Both the position numbers and the translations under genes were made by a program. Below are positions 37,117 through 46,134 of a stretch of DNA of 64,000 nt, one piece after another (within the stretch, counting starts at the first letter, position 1; each line of letters begins with the position of its first letter). The stretch is from PALSA-243 sp963743705 (GTDB lineage Bacteria > Acidobacteriota > Terriglobia > Bryobacterales > Bryobacteraceae), in the NCBI GenBank assembly GCA_963743705.1, contig CAVUQS010000014.1, forward strand, positions 1 through 64,000, read 5' to 3'. The notes beneath the pieces are model-generated. The model did no database searches. It was not told the DNA's origin and saw only the letters and a list, made by a program, of their open reading frames with translations.

Positions 37117-39864
37117 TTACGCGGTGCGGTTGGCTTCCGACTTATCGCCACTGATTGCCGCTTGTGCGGCGGCCAGTCTGGCGATCGGCACGCGATAGGG
37201 GCTGCAGCTTACATAGTCCATGCCGACGCGGTAGCAGAAGCCGACGCTCGAAGGCTCGCCGCCGTGCTCGCCGCAGATGCCGACTTCGAGATCCTTGCGC
37301 GTCTTGCGGCCGCGCTCTACCGCCATCTTGACCAGTTGGCCGACGCCTTCCTGGTCGAGGACAGCGAACGGGTCGTTGGCGAAGATCTTCTTGTTCTCGT
37401 AGTCCTTCTGGAACTTCGTGTAATCGTCGCGGGAGAGACCCATCGTGGTTTGCGTGAGGTCGTTGGTGCCGAAGCTGAAGAATTCGGCCTCTTTGGCCAC
37501 GCTATCCGCTGTTAGAGCCGCGCGCGGGATCTCGATCATGGTGCCGACCATATAATGCAAATCCATCATGCCGGCCTTTTCGAGAACTTCTTTGGCGACG
37601 CGATCGACGATCTCTTTCTGATTTTGCAGTTCCTTCACACCGCCAATTAGCGGAATCATGACTTCCGGGATGACCTTCACGCCCTTCTTCGCCACCTGTA
37701 CTGCGGCTTCGAAGATGGCGCGCGCCTGCATCTCGGTAATCTCGGGGTAAGTGACGCCGAGACGGCAGCCGCGGTGGCCTAACATGGGGTTGAACTCGTG
37801 CAGCTCCTCCACGCGATGCAGTAAGTTCGGAATTACCGTCTTCAGATTCTTGACTTCGGCCCCGAAGCGGCTGTACTTAGTGGCCAGTTCTTTCTTCTTC
37901 TTGGCGTCGGCGTAAGGCAGTACGGCGTGATCCACCATGAGATCCTCGCGCTTGGGGAGGAACTCGTGCAGCGGCGGATCGAGGGTGCGGATCACAACGG
38001 GGTAGCCATCCATCGCCGTGAAAAGCCCCGCGAAATCCTTGCGCTGCATCGGCAGAAGCTTGGCCAGCGCCTTGCGCCGCGCTTTTTCATCGCGCGCCAG
38101 GATCATGGCCTGCATGTGCGGAATCCGCTCTTCGGCGAAGAACATGTGCTCGGTGCGGCACAAGCCGATGCCCTCGGCGCCGAACGCCCGCGCCACTTTG
38201 GCATCGCGCGGAATATCCGCGTTGGCGCGCACGCCGAACTTACCGCGGAACTTATCCGCGATCTCCATGAACTTACCAAAGGCGCCGGAGTGCGGATCCG
38301 GTTCCTTGGTCGCAGCCTGGCCCAGGTAGACGTCGCCGGTGGTCCCATTCATTGAGATCCACTCGCCTTCCTTCACGGTCACGGTTTTGCCGGCTACCGA
38401 TACCGTCGCCGTCTTGGCGCGCTCTGAAATCGAAATCGCGCCTGCGCCAACGATGCAGGGGCGTCCCATGCCGCGCGCTACTACGGCCGCGTGGCTCGAT
38501 TTGCCGCCGATCGCCGTCAGAATTCCCTTGGCCTTATCCATGCCGTGGATATCGTCTGGGGTGGTCTCTTTGCGCACCAGGATCACTGGTCCGCTCGCAG
38601 CCATTTCGACGGCATCATCCGCCGAGAAGGCCACGCGACCCACCGCCGCGCCCGGCGACGCGTCGATGCCGGTGGTCAGCTTGGTGAGCGTCCTCAGAGA
38701 CGCCGTATCGAAGACCGGGTGAAGCAATTGATCAAGTTGTTCCGGCGCGACGCGCTGCACCGCGGTCTTCTCATCGATCAGCTTTTCATTCAGCATTTCC
38801 ACCGCTACGCGTACAGCCGCCGGCCCGGTGCGTTTGCCGTTGCGCGTCTGCAGCATGTAGAGCTTGTTTTCTTCGACTGTGAACTCGAAGTCCTGCATGT
38901 CTTTGTAGTGGTTTTCCAGGCTGGTGGTGATCTCCACCAACTGGTTGTAGACATCGGCGTTCCAATTCTTGAGCTCGAAAATCGGCTGCGGCGTGCGGAT
39001 GCCCGCCACCACGTCTTCGCCCTGCGCGTTGACCAGAAATTCGCCGTAGAACACTTTCGCGCCGCTGCCGGGATCGCGCGTGAAGCCGACGCCGGTGCAG
39101 CAGGTCTCGCCCATGTTGCCGAACACCATGGCTTGGACGTTGGCGGCGGTGCCGACCTCGTCCGGAATCTTTTCCATCTTGCGGTAGTAAGACGCCTTCG
39201 GATTCCACCACGAGTTGAACACCGCGTTGCGGGCGAGTTTCAACTGCTCGCGCGCATCCTGCGGAAAATCGGCCTTGGTTTCTTTCTTGACGATCTTCTT
39301 GTATTCGGCGATCACGTGCTGCAGATCGGCGGCGGTGAGATCGGTATCGAGCTTGGCCTTCATCTTGTGCTTGCGAGCGTCGAAGGCCTCGTCGAATTTT
39401 TCCATTTCGATTTCGAGCGCCACTTCGCCGAACATCTGGATGAAACGGCGGTAGCAATCGTAGGCGAAACGCGGATTGCCGGTCTTCTTTGCCAAGCCTT
39501 CGGTGGTCTCATCGTTGAGGCCGAGGTTGAGGATGGTGTTCATCATGCCCGGCATCGAGAACCTCGCGCCCGAGCGCACGCTCAACAGCAGGGGATCGTT
39601 GGCATCGCCCAACTTCTTGCCGATGCGCTTCTGCAATAGATCGAGCGCCTTCGAGACCTGGTCCTCAATCTCTTGCGGCACCGTGTTTTTGTTCTGGAAA
39701 TAGATGTTGCAGACTTCGGTCGAGATGGTGAAGCCTGGGGGAACCGGAACGCCCGCACGACACATCTCCGCGAGACCAGCGCCCTTGCCGCCCAGAACTT
39801 CCTTCATCGATCCGTCGCCATCGGCCGTGCCGGCGCCGAACGAGTAGACATGCTTTTTCATCAT
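37117..39864 (-). CDS. ppdK: Pyruvate, phosphate dikinase
   Basis: 915 residues. Interconverts pyruvate + ATP + Pi and PEP + AMP + PPi in the cytoplasm. The N-terminal ATP-grasp domain has GGKGAGLAEM and LLSVRSGARFSMPGMMNT. The phosphohistidine domain has ILTAIGGKSSHAAVVARGMGRPCIVGAG. The C-terminal PEP/pyruvate barrel has the CGEHGGEPSSVGFC catalytic cysteine region and SCSPYRVPIARLAAAQ. In most family members the residue two before the catalytic His is the Thr phosphorylated by the PDRP regulator; here it is Ser. AGGAG lies just before the tandem ATGs. Seven bases separate it from glyS. A terminator follows. Confidence 0.96.
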   Translation of the reverse strand: MMKKHVYSFGAGTADGDGSMKEVLGGKGAGLAEMCRAGVPVPPGFTISTEVCNIYFQNKNTVPQEIEDQVSKALDLLQKRIGKKLGDANDPLLLSVRSGARFSMPGMMNTILNLGLNDETTEGLAKKTGNPRFAYDCYRRFIQMFGEVALEIEMEKFDEAFDARKHKMKAKLDTDLTAADLQHVIAEYKKIVKKETKADFPQDAREQLKLARNAVFNSWWNPKASYYRKMEKIPDEVGTAANVQAMVFGNMGETCCTGVGFTRDPGSGAKVFYGEFLVNAQGEDVVAGIRTPQPIFELKNWNADVYNQLVEITTSLENHYKDMQDFEFTVEENKLYMLQTRNGKRTGPAAVRVAVEMLNEKLIDEKTAVQRVAPEQLDQLLHPVFDTASLRTLTKLTTGIDASPGAAVGRVAFSADDAVEMAASGPVILVRKETTPDDIHGMDKAKGILTAIGGKSSHAAVVARGMGRPCIVGAGAISISERAKTATVSVAGKTVTVKEGEWISMNGTTGDVYLGQAATKEPDPHSGAFGKFMEIADKFRGKFGVRANADIPRDAKVARAFGAEGIGLCRTEHMFFAEERIPHMQAMILARDEKARRKALAKLLPMQRKDFAGLFTAMDGYPVVIRTLDPPLHEFLPKREDLMVDHAVLPYADAKKKKELATKYSRFGAEVKNLKTVIPNLLHRVEELHEFNPMLGHRGCRLGVTYPEITEMQARAIFEAAVQVAKKGVKVIPEVMIPLIGGVKELQNQKEIVDRVAKEVLEKAGMMDLHYMVGTMIEIPRAALTADSVAKEAEFFSFGTNDLTQTTMGLSRDDYTKFQKDYENKKIFANDPFAVLDQEGVGQLVKMAVERGRKTRKDLEVGICGEHGGEPSSVGFCYRVGMDYVSCSPYRVPIARLAAAQAAISGDKSEANRTA

Positions 39865-39871
39865 TAAGCTC

Positions 39872-41806
39872 CTAAGAATTGGTAACGATTTCTGAAAAAT
39901 CCGCTATCGACGAAAACTCCCGCAATAGCGTATCGAGTAACGTGAGACGGTTCTGCCGGACGCGCGCATCGGGCGCGTTCACCAGCACCTTATCGAAAAA
40001 GAGATCGACCTTGGGGCGCAACTTCGAGATGGTGGTCTCGACCGGCTGGCCCTGGATGCGGCGGTATTCATCGTAAAGATCGGCCTCGGGTCCCGCTTCG
40101 ACCAGCGCAGGATCCACGGCCGCGCCGCCGGTGAATTTGGCCTGCTCCAGAATATTGCGGATGCGCTTGAAGCTCGCGGCCAAGGGCTCGAAATCGGGCG
40201 TGCCGCGCAGATTCTGGACGCGAATCAGCCGCGATTCGAGATCGGGCAGATTGCTCCAGCCGGCGGCCATGGCAGCGTTGACTTCGTCGTAGGCGAAGCC
40301 GCGGTGATCTTTGAAGTAGAACTTGACGCGATCTTCGAAGAACGAGATTAACGGTTCGTCGCCGCGCAGCAAATCGAGAAGAGGTAGTTCCAACTTGCCT
40401 TCGACGAGAATTTTGACCACGCCTTGAGCCGCGCGGCGCAGCGCGAAGGGATCGCGCGAGCCGGTGGGGATCATGCCGACGCTGAAGCATCCGCGCAGGG
40501 TATCGAGCTTGTCGGCCAAAGCCACGATCTGCGCCGTGCGGTTGCGCGGGATGGAATCTTCCATGCTGGCCGGCTTGTATTGATCGTAGATCGCCTGCCA
40601 CACCGCATCGGGCTCACCTTGCGCGCGCGCATAGAGGCCGCCGACGACGCCTTGCAGCTCGGTGAACTCTTTCACCAGCTCGGTGGTCAGATCGCACTTG
40701 AGCATCTGGGCGGCACGCTGCGCGAAGCCATCGCCGCCGAGTTCGGCAGTGAGGGCGACGTTGCGTTCGGTCTTTTCCAGATAGGAGCCGAGCTTGGCCT
40801 GGAAGGTGACATGGGCGAGGTCGGCGCGGCGGTCGAAGAGCTTTTTCTTCTGGTCAGTTTCCCAGAAGAACCGCGCGTCGTTGAAGCGGGCGCGTAGCAC
40901 GCGTTCGTTGCCGCTGCGGACGAAGCCTTCGGGGTCCGACGGAATGTTCATCACCGCGACAAATTGCGGCGCGAGCTTGCCATCGGCATCCGCGACGGAG
41001 AAATACTTTTGGTGATGGCGCATGACCGTCACCAGCACTTCCTCGGGCAGTTCCAGGAATTGCGGATCGAAATTCCCTTGGATGGGCGTTGGGTATTCGG
41101 TGAGATAGACCAGCGTTTCGAGCAGCGCGGGGTCGGATTTGACGCGCATTCCAGCCAGTTCGGTTTGGATGCGATTGCGCCGCTCTTCGGCTGAAAGAAT
41201 CACGAAGTGATCGCGCAGGCGCTGTTCATAATCAGCCGCAGTTACGACGATTTCGCGTGCGCCCAGGCGGCGATGCCCCGCGGTCAGATTGCTCGACCGC
41301 ACGCCCGCGATTTCAAACGGCACGGTCTCTTCACCCAGCAGCGCGACCATCCATCGAATGGGACGGATAAACCGCGGCCCGTTCTTGGCGGTCCAATACA
41401 TCGTTTTGGGGAAGTAGATGCCGAGCACGATGCCGGGCAACGCTTCGGCCAGAATGTCGATAGTGCGCCGGCCTTCCGACTTCCTGGTGAAGACGTAATA
41501 CTCGCCCTTGGGCGTCGATTCCACCGCGAGGTCTTCGGGTTTGATTCCCTGCTTGCGCGCGAAGCCGGCCACTGCTTGCGGCGGGGCCGATTTCGCCGGG
41601 CCTAACACACGCTCTTCGGAATCCGCCTGCCGCTCGGGCATGCCTTCTACGCGCAGGGTAAGACGCCGCGGCGTGGCGTCGAGCCTGACGCTTTCGTGCG
41701 GCAACTCGAGTTTCTCGAAAAGCAGCAGCAGATTTTCGAGCGCGGTCGGTATCATCCAATCGGGGATTTCTTCGGTCCCGATTTCCAGCAAGAAAGGCAC
41801 GCTCAT
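39872..41806 (-). CDS. glyS: Glycyl-tRNA synthetase beta subunit
   Basis: 644 residues. Beta subunit of the alpha2beta2 enzyme; it binds tRNA-Gly and is needed for aminoacylation by the alpha subunit. Family features: LLEIGTEEIPDWMIPTALENL at the start, PRRLTLRVEGMPERQ, LGIYFPKTMYWTAKNGPRFIRPIRWMVALL, DPQFLELPEEVLVTVMRHHQKYF, and the helical C-terminal part with GMIPTGSRDPFALRRAAQGVVKIL. The ATG at 41806 overlaps the glyQ stop as ATGA, so the two subunits are translationally coupled. Confidence 0.96.
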   Translation of the reverse strand: MSVPFLLEIGTEEIPDWMIPTALENLLLLFEKLELPHESVRLDATPRRLTLRVEGMPERQADSEERVLGPAKSAPPQAVAGFARKQGIKPEDLAVESTPKGEYYVFTRKSEGRRTIDILAEALPGIVLGIYFPKTMYWTAKNGPRFIRPIRWMVALLGEETVPFEIAGVRSSNLTAGHRRLGAREIVVTAADYEQRLRDHFVILSAEERRNRIQTELAGMRVKSDPALLETLVYLTEYPTPIQGNFDPQFLELPEEVLVTVMRHHQKYFSVADADGKLAPQFVAVMNIPSDPEGFVRSGNERVLRARFNDARFFWETDQKKKLFDRRADLAHVTFQAKLGSYLEKTERNVALTAELGGDGFAQRAAQMLKCDLTTELVKEFTELQGVVGGLYARAQGEPDAVWQAIYDQYKPASMEDSIPRNRTAQIVALADKLDTLRGCFSVGMIPTGSRDPFALRRAAQGVVKILVEGKLELPLLDLLRGDEPLISFFEDRVKFYFKDHRGFAYDEVNAAMAAGWSNLPDLESRLIRVQNLRGTPDFEPLAASFKRIRNILEQAKFTGGAAVDPALVEAGPEADLYDEYRRIQGQPVETTISKLRPKVDLFFDKVLVNAPDARVRQNRLTLLDTLLREFSSIADFSEIVTNS

Positions 41807-42705
41807 TGGGCTGCCTCCGCCTGTACCGGTTCGGTTCGCTGATCGACCCACGCGTGCGCCACGCCCACCGCCAGTTTGCGCACTCGCTGAATGACACCCA
41901 CGCGTTCGGTGACGCTGATCGCGCCGCGCGCATCGAGCGTATTAAATAGGTTCGAGCACTTGAGAACCTGGTCGTAAGTGGGGAGCAGCGGGAAGCGCTT
42001 TTTGTCCGCCGCTTTGGCGTCGTAAAGCTTCAGAAGGCGTGACGCTTCGCCTTCGTGCAAGTCGAACAGCTTCCACAGCGTTGGAATATCGGCCATCTCG
42101 AAGTTAAATACCGAATACTGCAACTCATCGGCGTGGCGCACCTGGCCGTAAGTGAACTCGGGCGTCCAATCGATGTCGTAGACGCTGTCTTTTACTTGCA
42201 GGAACGCGGTAATGCGTTCCAGCCCGTAAGTCAGTTCAGCCGGAACTAAGTCGAGGTCGATTCCGCCGCATTGTTGAAAGTAAGTGAACTGCGAGATCTC
42301 GAGTCCATCGAGCATGGCTTGCCAACCGATGCCCCATGCGCCGAGGGTGGGCGCTTCCCAGTTGTCTTCTTCGAGCTTAAAATCGTGGGCGCGAAGATCG
42401 ATGCCGATGGCTTCCAGGCTTCCCAGGTAGAGATCGATCACGTCCGCCGGCGCGGGCTTCAGAATGACCTGCAACTGCGAGTGCTTGTAGAGCCGGTTAG
42501 GATTGTCGCCGTAGCGTCCATCCGCCGGGCGGCGGCTGGGCTGCACGTAGGCGACGCGATAAGGGTCCGGACCCAGAACGCGCAGAAAGGTTTCCGGACA
42601 CATGGTTCCAGCGCCGACTTCGACATCGTAGGGCTCTTGAATGATGCACCCGCGTTCGGCCCAGTATTGTTTCAGTTTGAAAATGATTTCCTGGAATGTC
42701 TGCAT
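41803..42705 (-). CDS. glyQ: Glycyl-tRNA synthetase alpha subunit
   Basis: 300 residues. Catalytic class II subunit: MQTFQEIIFKLKQYWAERGC, EVGAGTMCPETFLRVLGP, VAYVQPSRRPADGRYGDNPNR and GWQAMLDGLEISQFTYFQQCGG are diagnostic. It makes glycyl-adenylate and, with GlyS, glycyl-tRNA. The ATG at 42705 is fixed by the conserved MQTFQ start; it comes one base after the recO stop. An N-terminal extension in frame would lie inside recO and is not real. Confidence 0.97.
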   Translation of the reverse strand: MQTFQEIIFKLKQYWAERGCIIQEPYDVEVGAGTMCPETFLRVLGPDPYRVAYVQPSRRPADGRYGDNPNRLYKHSQLQVILKPAPADVIDLYLGSLEAIGIDLRAHDFKLEEDNWEAPTLGAWGIGWQAMLDGLEISQFTYFQQCGGIDLDLVPAELTYGLERITAFLQVKDSVYDIDWTPEFTYGQVRHADELQYSVFNFEMADIPTLWKLFDLHEGEASRLLKLYDAKAADKKRFPLLPTYDQVLKCSNLFNTLDARGAISVTERVGVIQRVRKLAVGVAHAWVDQRTEPVQAEAAQ

Positions 42706-42706
42706 A

Positions 42707-43504
42707 TCATTGCGCGCCGGAACCCGCCTCTTGCGGTTCGAGCAGTAGTTTCGCGGTCGCGAGGCGCCGTTCGGCATGCGATTCGATTTGTTGGATCAGG
42801 AAGCGGCGCAGATCGGCGGCGGTGTCCTGCGTCCAGCGAGTCTGGGAGAAGTCCGCTACCGGCTTGCGTAACATTTCAGCGGCGAGGGCGCGCGAGGCGC
42901 CGCTCAGTTCCCAGGCGCTGCTCATGCCCATCGCGCCGCGGCAATCCCCGCATGTTAGCCCGGCGCGAACGCGGGAAAAGAAGGAGCGCTCCCGATTTTC
43001 GGGATCGTCAAGCACCGTTCCGCAACTGAGACAGACGTTCAATTCAGGCAGCCATCCGGACAAACGCAGGGCCCACAGCGAAAAATACGTCACCGCCAGC
43101 CACGCGCCCGACCCCGGTTCACCTTGGCGCATCGCATCCAGCACCGTCAACAGCAGCCGGAAAAAACGCTCACCCGGCTCGGCGGAAGGCAGCAACTGCT
43201 CTGTAACCTCCGCCAGGTAGTCCAGCGCCACAGAGGCCCAGTAATCGGAAATTAATCCGAACTGGGAGCGGATCAATTCGCAGGAATCGAGGTTGACCAG
43301 CTCGCGCGTTTCGCGCTGGAAATACGCCATTCGCACGTGCGATAACCGCTCCAGCCCCGCGCCGAAAGCGCTCTTCGGACGCCGCGCCCGCTTAGCCACG
43401 CCACGCAATTTTCCCTGATCCCGCGTGAGAAAGCTGACGACAAGGTCCGCTTCTTTCAACGGGTAGGTGCGTAAAACGAGTGCTTCGCTGACACGAACCG
43501 CCAC
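42707..43504 (-). CDS. recO: DNA repair protein RecO
   Basis: 265 residues. RecO anneals ssDNA and loads RecA through the RecFOR pathway. N-terminal OB fold: ALVLRTYPLKEADLVVSFLTRDQGKLRGVAKRARR. The helical C-terminal domain carries a zinc site with LNVCLSCGTVL and GLTCGDCRG. The start is GTG. It lies 11 bases after the fic stop and one base before glyQ. The recO-glyQ-glyS-ppdK order has no intervening promoter space. Confidence 0.95.
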   Translation of the reverse strand: MAVRVSEALVLRTYPLKEADLVVSFLTRDQGKLRGVAKRARRPKSAFGAGLERLSHVRMAYFQRETRELVNLDSCELIRSQFGLISDYWASVALDYLAEVTEQLLPSAEPGERFFRLLLTVLDAMRQGEPGSGAWLAVTYFSLWALRLSGWLPELNVCLSCGTVLDDPENRERSFFSRVRAGLTCGDCRGAMGMSSAWELSGASRALAAEMLRKPVADFSQTRWTQDTAADLRRFLIQQIESHAERRLATAKLLLEPQEAGSGAQ

Positions 43505-43515
43505 ACGTGGAACCC

Positions 43516-44283
43516 TCAGGGTAGCACAGGAGAATTTGGCGGCGCGTTACGCAAGACCGCGAGGTAATCTCCGAGCGTGGCATTCAGACGTTCGTACAGC
43601 AGCGCATCGAAACTCTCACTCCCGCCGCTTGCCTGCGCGTGCTGCAACGCCTGGATATACGCCAGCCGGTCCTCAACGCGAACTGCGATCGGCGGATACC
43701 CGCCACGAATCAGAATCAGGTTCATCAAGAGGCGCGCGGTGCGCCCGTTGCCGTCATTAAAAGGATGGATATCCACGAGGCGCCGATGCGCCGAAAAGGC
43801 GGTGGCTGGGGTGTTTGGCGCTGCGTGCAGCCAAGCTGCGAAATCGCCCATCAGCGCGGGGACCTCTGCCGGCGTTGGAAATTCGTGGCGGCCGGTTTCG
43901 GTGCGGACCATGCGGCCGACGGTCGCGTACTGCCCGGCGATATCCGGACGCGAACGCTGCATCGTGAGCCGATGGAGATTGCGGATGTCGCTCCCGGTCA
44001 GCGGAGCTTCTTCTCGCGCCAGTTCGCGCACGTATCGCATTGCGTCATAGTGATCCAGGGCTTCCAGGTGGTCTTTCAAAGGCTTCCCGCTGACAGTCAC
44101 GCCTTTCTCGATCACCAGCGTGGTCTCCACCGGGGAGAGCGTATTGCCTTCGATCGCGTTCGATGTGTATGTGATTTCGACGTCGTAGTAATGCTCTAAA
44201 TTGCTCAGCGCTTCCGCGGGCAACGGGCGCAAGCGGTCGAGCGCGTCCTTCTTCGCGGCGATGCTTTGGAGCAATTCGGTCAT
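43516..44283 (-). CDS. Fic-domain AMP-transferase-type protein
   Basis: 255 residues. The catalytic Fic motif HPFNDGNGRTAR is complete, with the flap region ATVGRMVRTETGRHEFPTPAEVPALM. An inhibitory helix of the N-terminal type is present (TSNAIEGN, matching S/T-x3-E-G/N), so the enzyme should be self-inhibited until activated. Fic proteins usually transfer AMP from ATP to target proteins; no target or separate antitoxin is visible. ATG 44283 has GAAGG upstream; ATG 44301 overlaps the preceding stop as ATGA and is the alternative. Confidence 0.9.
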   Translation of the reverse strand: MTELLQSIAAKKDALDRLRPLPAEALSNLEHYYDVEITYTSNAIEGNTLSPVETTLVIEKGVTVSGKPLKDHLEALDHYDAMRYVRELAREEAPLTGSDIRNLHRLTMQRSRPDIAGQYATVGRMVRTETGRHEFPTPAEVPALMGDFAAWLHAAPNTPATAFSAHRRLVDIHPFNDGNGRTARLLMNLILIRGGYPPIAVRVEDRLAYIQALQHAQASGGSESFDALLYERLNATLGDYLAVLRNAPPNSPVLP

Positions 44284-44297
44284 CAGTCTACCTTCGC

Positions 44298-46097
44298 TCA
44301 TCCCAGGGAGGCGATCTGCGCGGCGCCGCGTTTGGCCTGGGCCAGGGCGCCGGTGGCGCTTTGGTGACCGTTGAGCTCGGAATGAGCGATCGCGATTTTT
44401 CCGAATCCCTTTTCGACAATCTGGCGCGGCGATGGCTTGCCGTCCAGGCCGTAATAGAAACCTGGCGGCTGGATGACGCGGGCGTGGCCCCAGCGGTTGA
44501 GCACGATTCCGGCGATGTCGGCGGAGGCGTTGAAGCCGGCGCTGGCGAATAGCTCAGTCATCTGCTTGCGGATCACGCGTTCATAATCGGCGTAGCTGGT
44601 GGAGAGTAACTTCTTGCGGCCTTCGTCGCCTTGCTCTTTGGCGGGGCGGCCGGACTGGTAGATGCCGGTGTAGAACGTCAGGACGACCGGCTTTTCGGGA
44701 TCGAGCGGCGGAGCGAAGGAACCGGCGGTCATCGATTGCCGGATGTTGCACGACCAGCCGAAATCGCCGTCGAAGTAGCGCACGGCAGGCGCACGGAGCT
44801 TATAGAGGAATCGCCAATGGCGTAGCGCGACGTTCACGCTGAGCGCGGGGGCATAGGTGAACTCGCCGTAGGCGGCGTGCAGTTCCGCGGGTAGATCCGT
44901 AATGATTTGGCGATTGGCCCAGCCGGCCGAGGCCGCGAGCACGGCTTTGGCGCGGCTGCGATAGAGCTTGCCGCCGTGCTCATAAGTTACCGAGACTCCG
45001 GCGCCGTCGTGCTCTACGCGGATCACGGTCGCGCCCAGGCGGATGCTGGTAGGCGCGTGTTTGCGGTCGAGCGCTTTGAAATTGACTGAATTATTCAGCA
45101 CGTCGCTGAAACTCAGATCGCCGGGCATAGATTCCGGGATCAGCGCCTTCACCAGATGGCGCGCGAAGGTGGTGTTGCCGCCGGGGAACGAAATGCCGGG
45201 CGCGGAATTCGGTGGGCGCACCAGCGTGTGACCGGCGCGGGCGCATACGGCGTCGGGACTGGCGCCGCAAATGAGGCCGACTACAGGCTCGGCAAACTTA
45301 GTTACTTCGGGACTCAGTCCCAATTCGCCTTCGATGTATTGCTTGTAAGTGATGGAATCGAGATGGCGCTGGACCTGCTCGTTGCCGCCGGTTGTGCTTC
45401 TCCACTTCAGGAGATCGGCCTTGACCTTGTCGGGGAAAGGGACGCCATCCAGATTGTTGGCGAAAATGTTGTGGGCCCATTTGCCGCCGAAGTAATAACC
45501 CACATCGACTTGCGTGTCGTTGATCCCGTCCATGTGGGAATAGTTGTCGCGCGCGATGCGGAGGCGGTCGAGACCCCCGCTCCATTCAGCCCATTGGAAT
45601 TCGCGCGGAATCTTGAGCTCGGTGAACAACTCGTCCATCTGGCCGCCGGAGCCTTTGCGCGGCACGCCGAAATCGTTGGAGGCCTGCGGACCGATGAGGC
45701 GATGACCGGCCACTAGAAACTCGTTCTGCTTGCAGTGGCCGCCGAACATGGCGTGGTTTTCGAGAATCAGGCAGCGGCGCGACCCGCCGGTGGCTTTGTG
45801 ATAGTAGTATGCGCCGCCGAGGCCGCTGAGGCCTCCGCCTACGACGATGAGGTCGAATTGTTCACCGGTATCGGTGATGTTGCGGCTGCTCTGCGCGGAG
45901 AGGCCATCGCGCAATTTGTGGCCGGCTTCGACGACGGGCCAGGGGTCGCCGTTGGAGCGGGAATAGTCGCCAATGCCTGCGTAGCCGGTGTAGGTGTCCG
46001 CGGCTGCGAAGGCGGGGGCGGGCATCTTGAGGAGCGCGGCGCCCACTCCGAGCAGAGTTCGATTCAAAAAATCCCGGCGGACCATGCGATCAGGCAT
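44298..46097 (-). CDS. FAD/NAD(P)-dependent oxidoreductase (spermidine dehydrogenase-like), Tat-exported
   Basis: 599 residues. Twin-arginine signal MVRRDFLNRTLLGVGAALL. The dinucleotide-binding fold DLIVVGGGLSGLGGAYY is followed by LENHAMFGGHCKQNEF. NNSVNFKALD and AVLAASAGWANRQ mark the amine-oxidase-like FAD domain. It resembles proteins annotated as spermidine dehydrogenase; the substrate is not certain. Folded with FAD in the cytoplasm and exported. It starts 37 bases after the M56-adaptor gene and overlaps fic. Confidence 0.82.
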   Translation of the reverse strand: MPDRMVRRDFLNRTLLGVGAALLKMPAPAFAAADTYTGYAGIGDYSRSNGDPWPVVEAGHKLRDGLSAQSSRNITDTGEQFDLIVVGGGLSGLGGAYYYHKATGGSRRCLILENHAMFGGHCKQNEFLVAGHRLIGPQASNDFGVPRKGSGGQMDELFTELKIPREFQWAEWSGGLDRLRIARDNYSHMDGINDTQVDVGYYFGGKWAHNIFANNLDGVPFPDKVKADLLKWRSTTGGNEQVQRHLDSITYKQYIEGELGLSPEVTKFAEPVVGLICGASPDAVCARAGHTLVRPPNSAPGISFPGGNTTFARHLVKALIPESMPGDLSFSDVLNNSVNFKALDRKHAPTSIRLGATVIRVEHDGAGVSVTYEHGGKLYRSRAKAVLAASAGWANRQIITDLPAELHAAYGEFTYAPALSVNVALRHWRFLYKLRAPAVRYFDGDFGWSCNIRQSMTAGSFAPPLDPEKPVVLTFYTGIYQSGRPAKEQGDEGRKKLLSTSYADYERVIRKQMTELFASAGFNASADIAGIVLNRWGHARVIQPPGFYYGLDGKPSPRQIVEKGFGKIAIAHSELNGHQSATGALAQAKRGAAQIASLG

Positions 46098-46134
46098 CCC
46101 GATTCAGTATGCCACCGCGATCGATTGCGGCGCG

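Noticed and set aside
38491..39639. 382-codon open frame antisense to ppdK
   Set aside because: It mirrors the third-position GC bias of ppdK, has no ribosome binding site, and its protein resembles nothing; ppdK is certain on the other strand.
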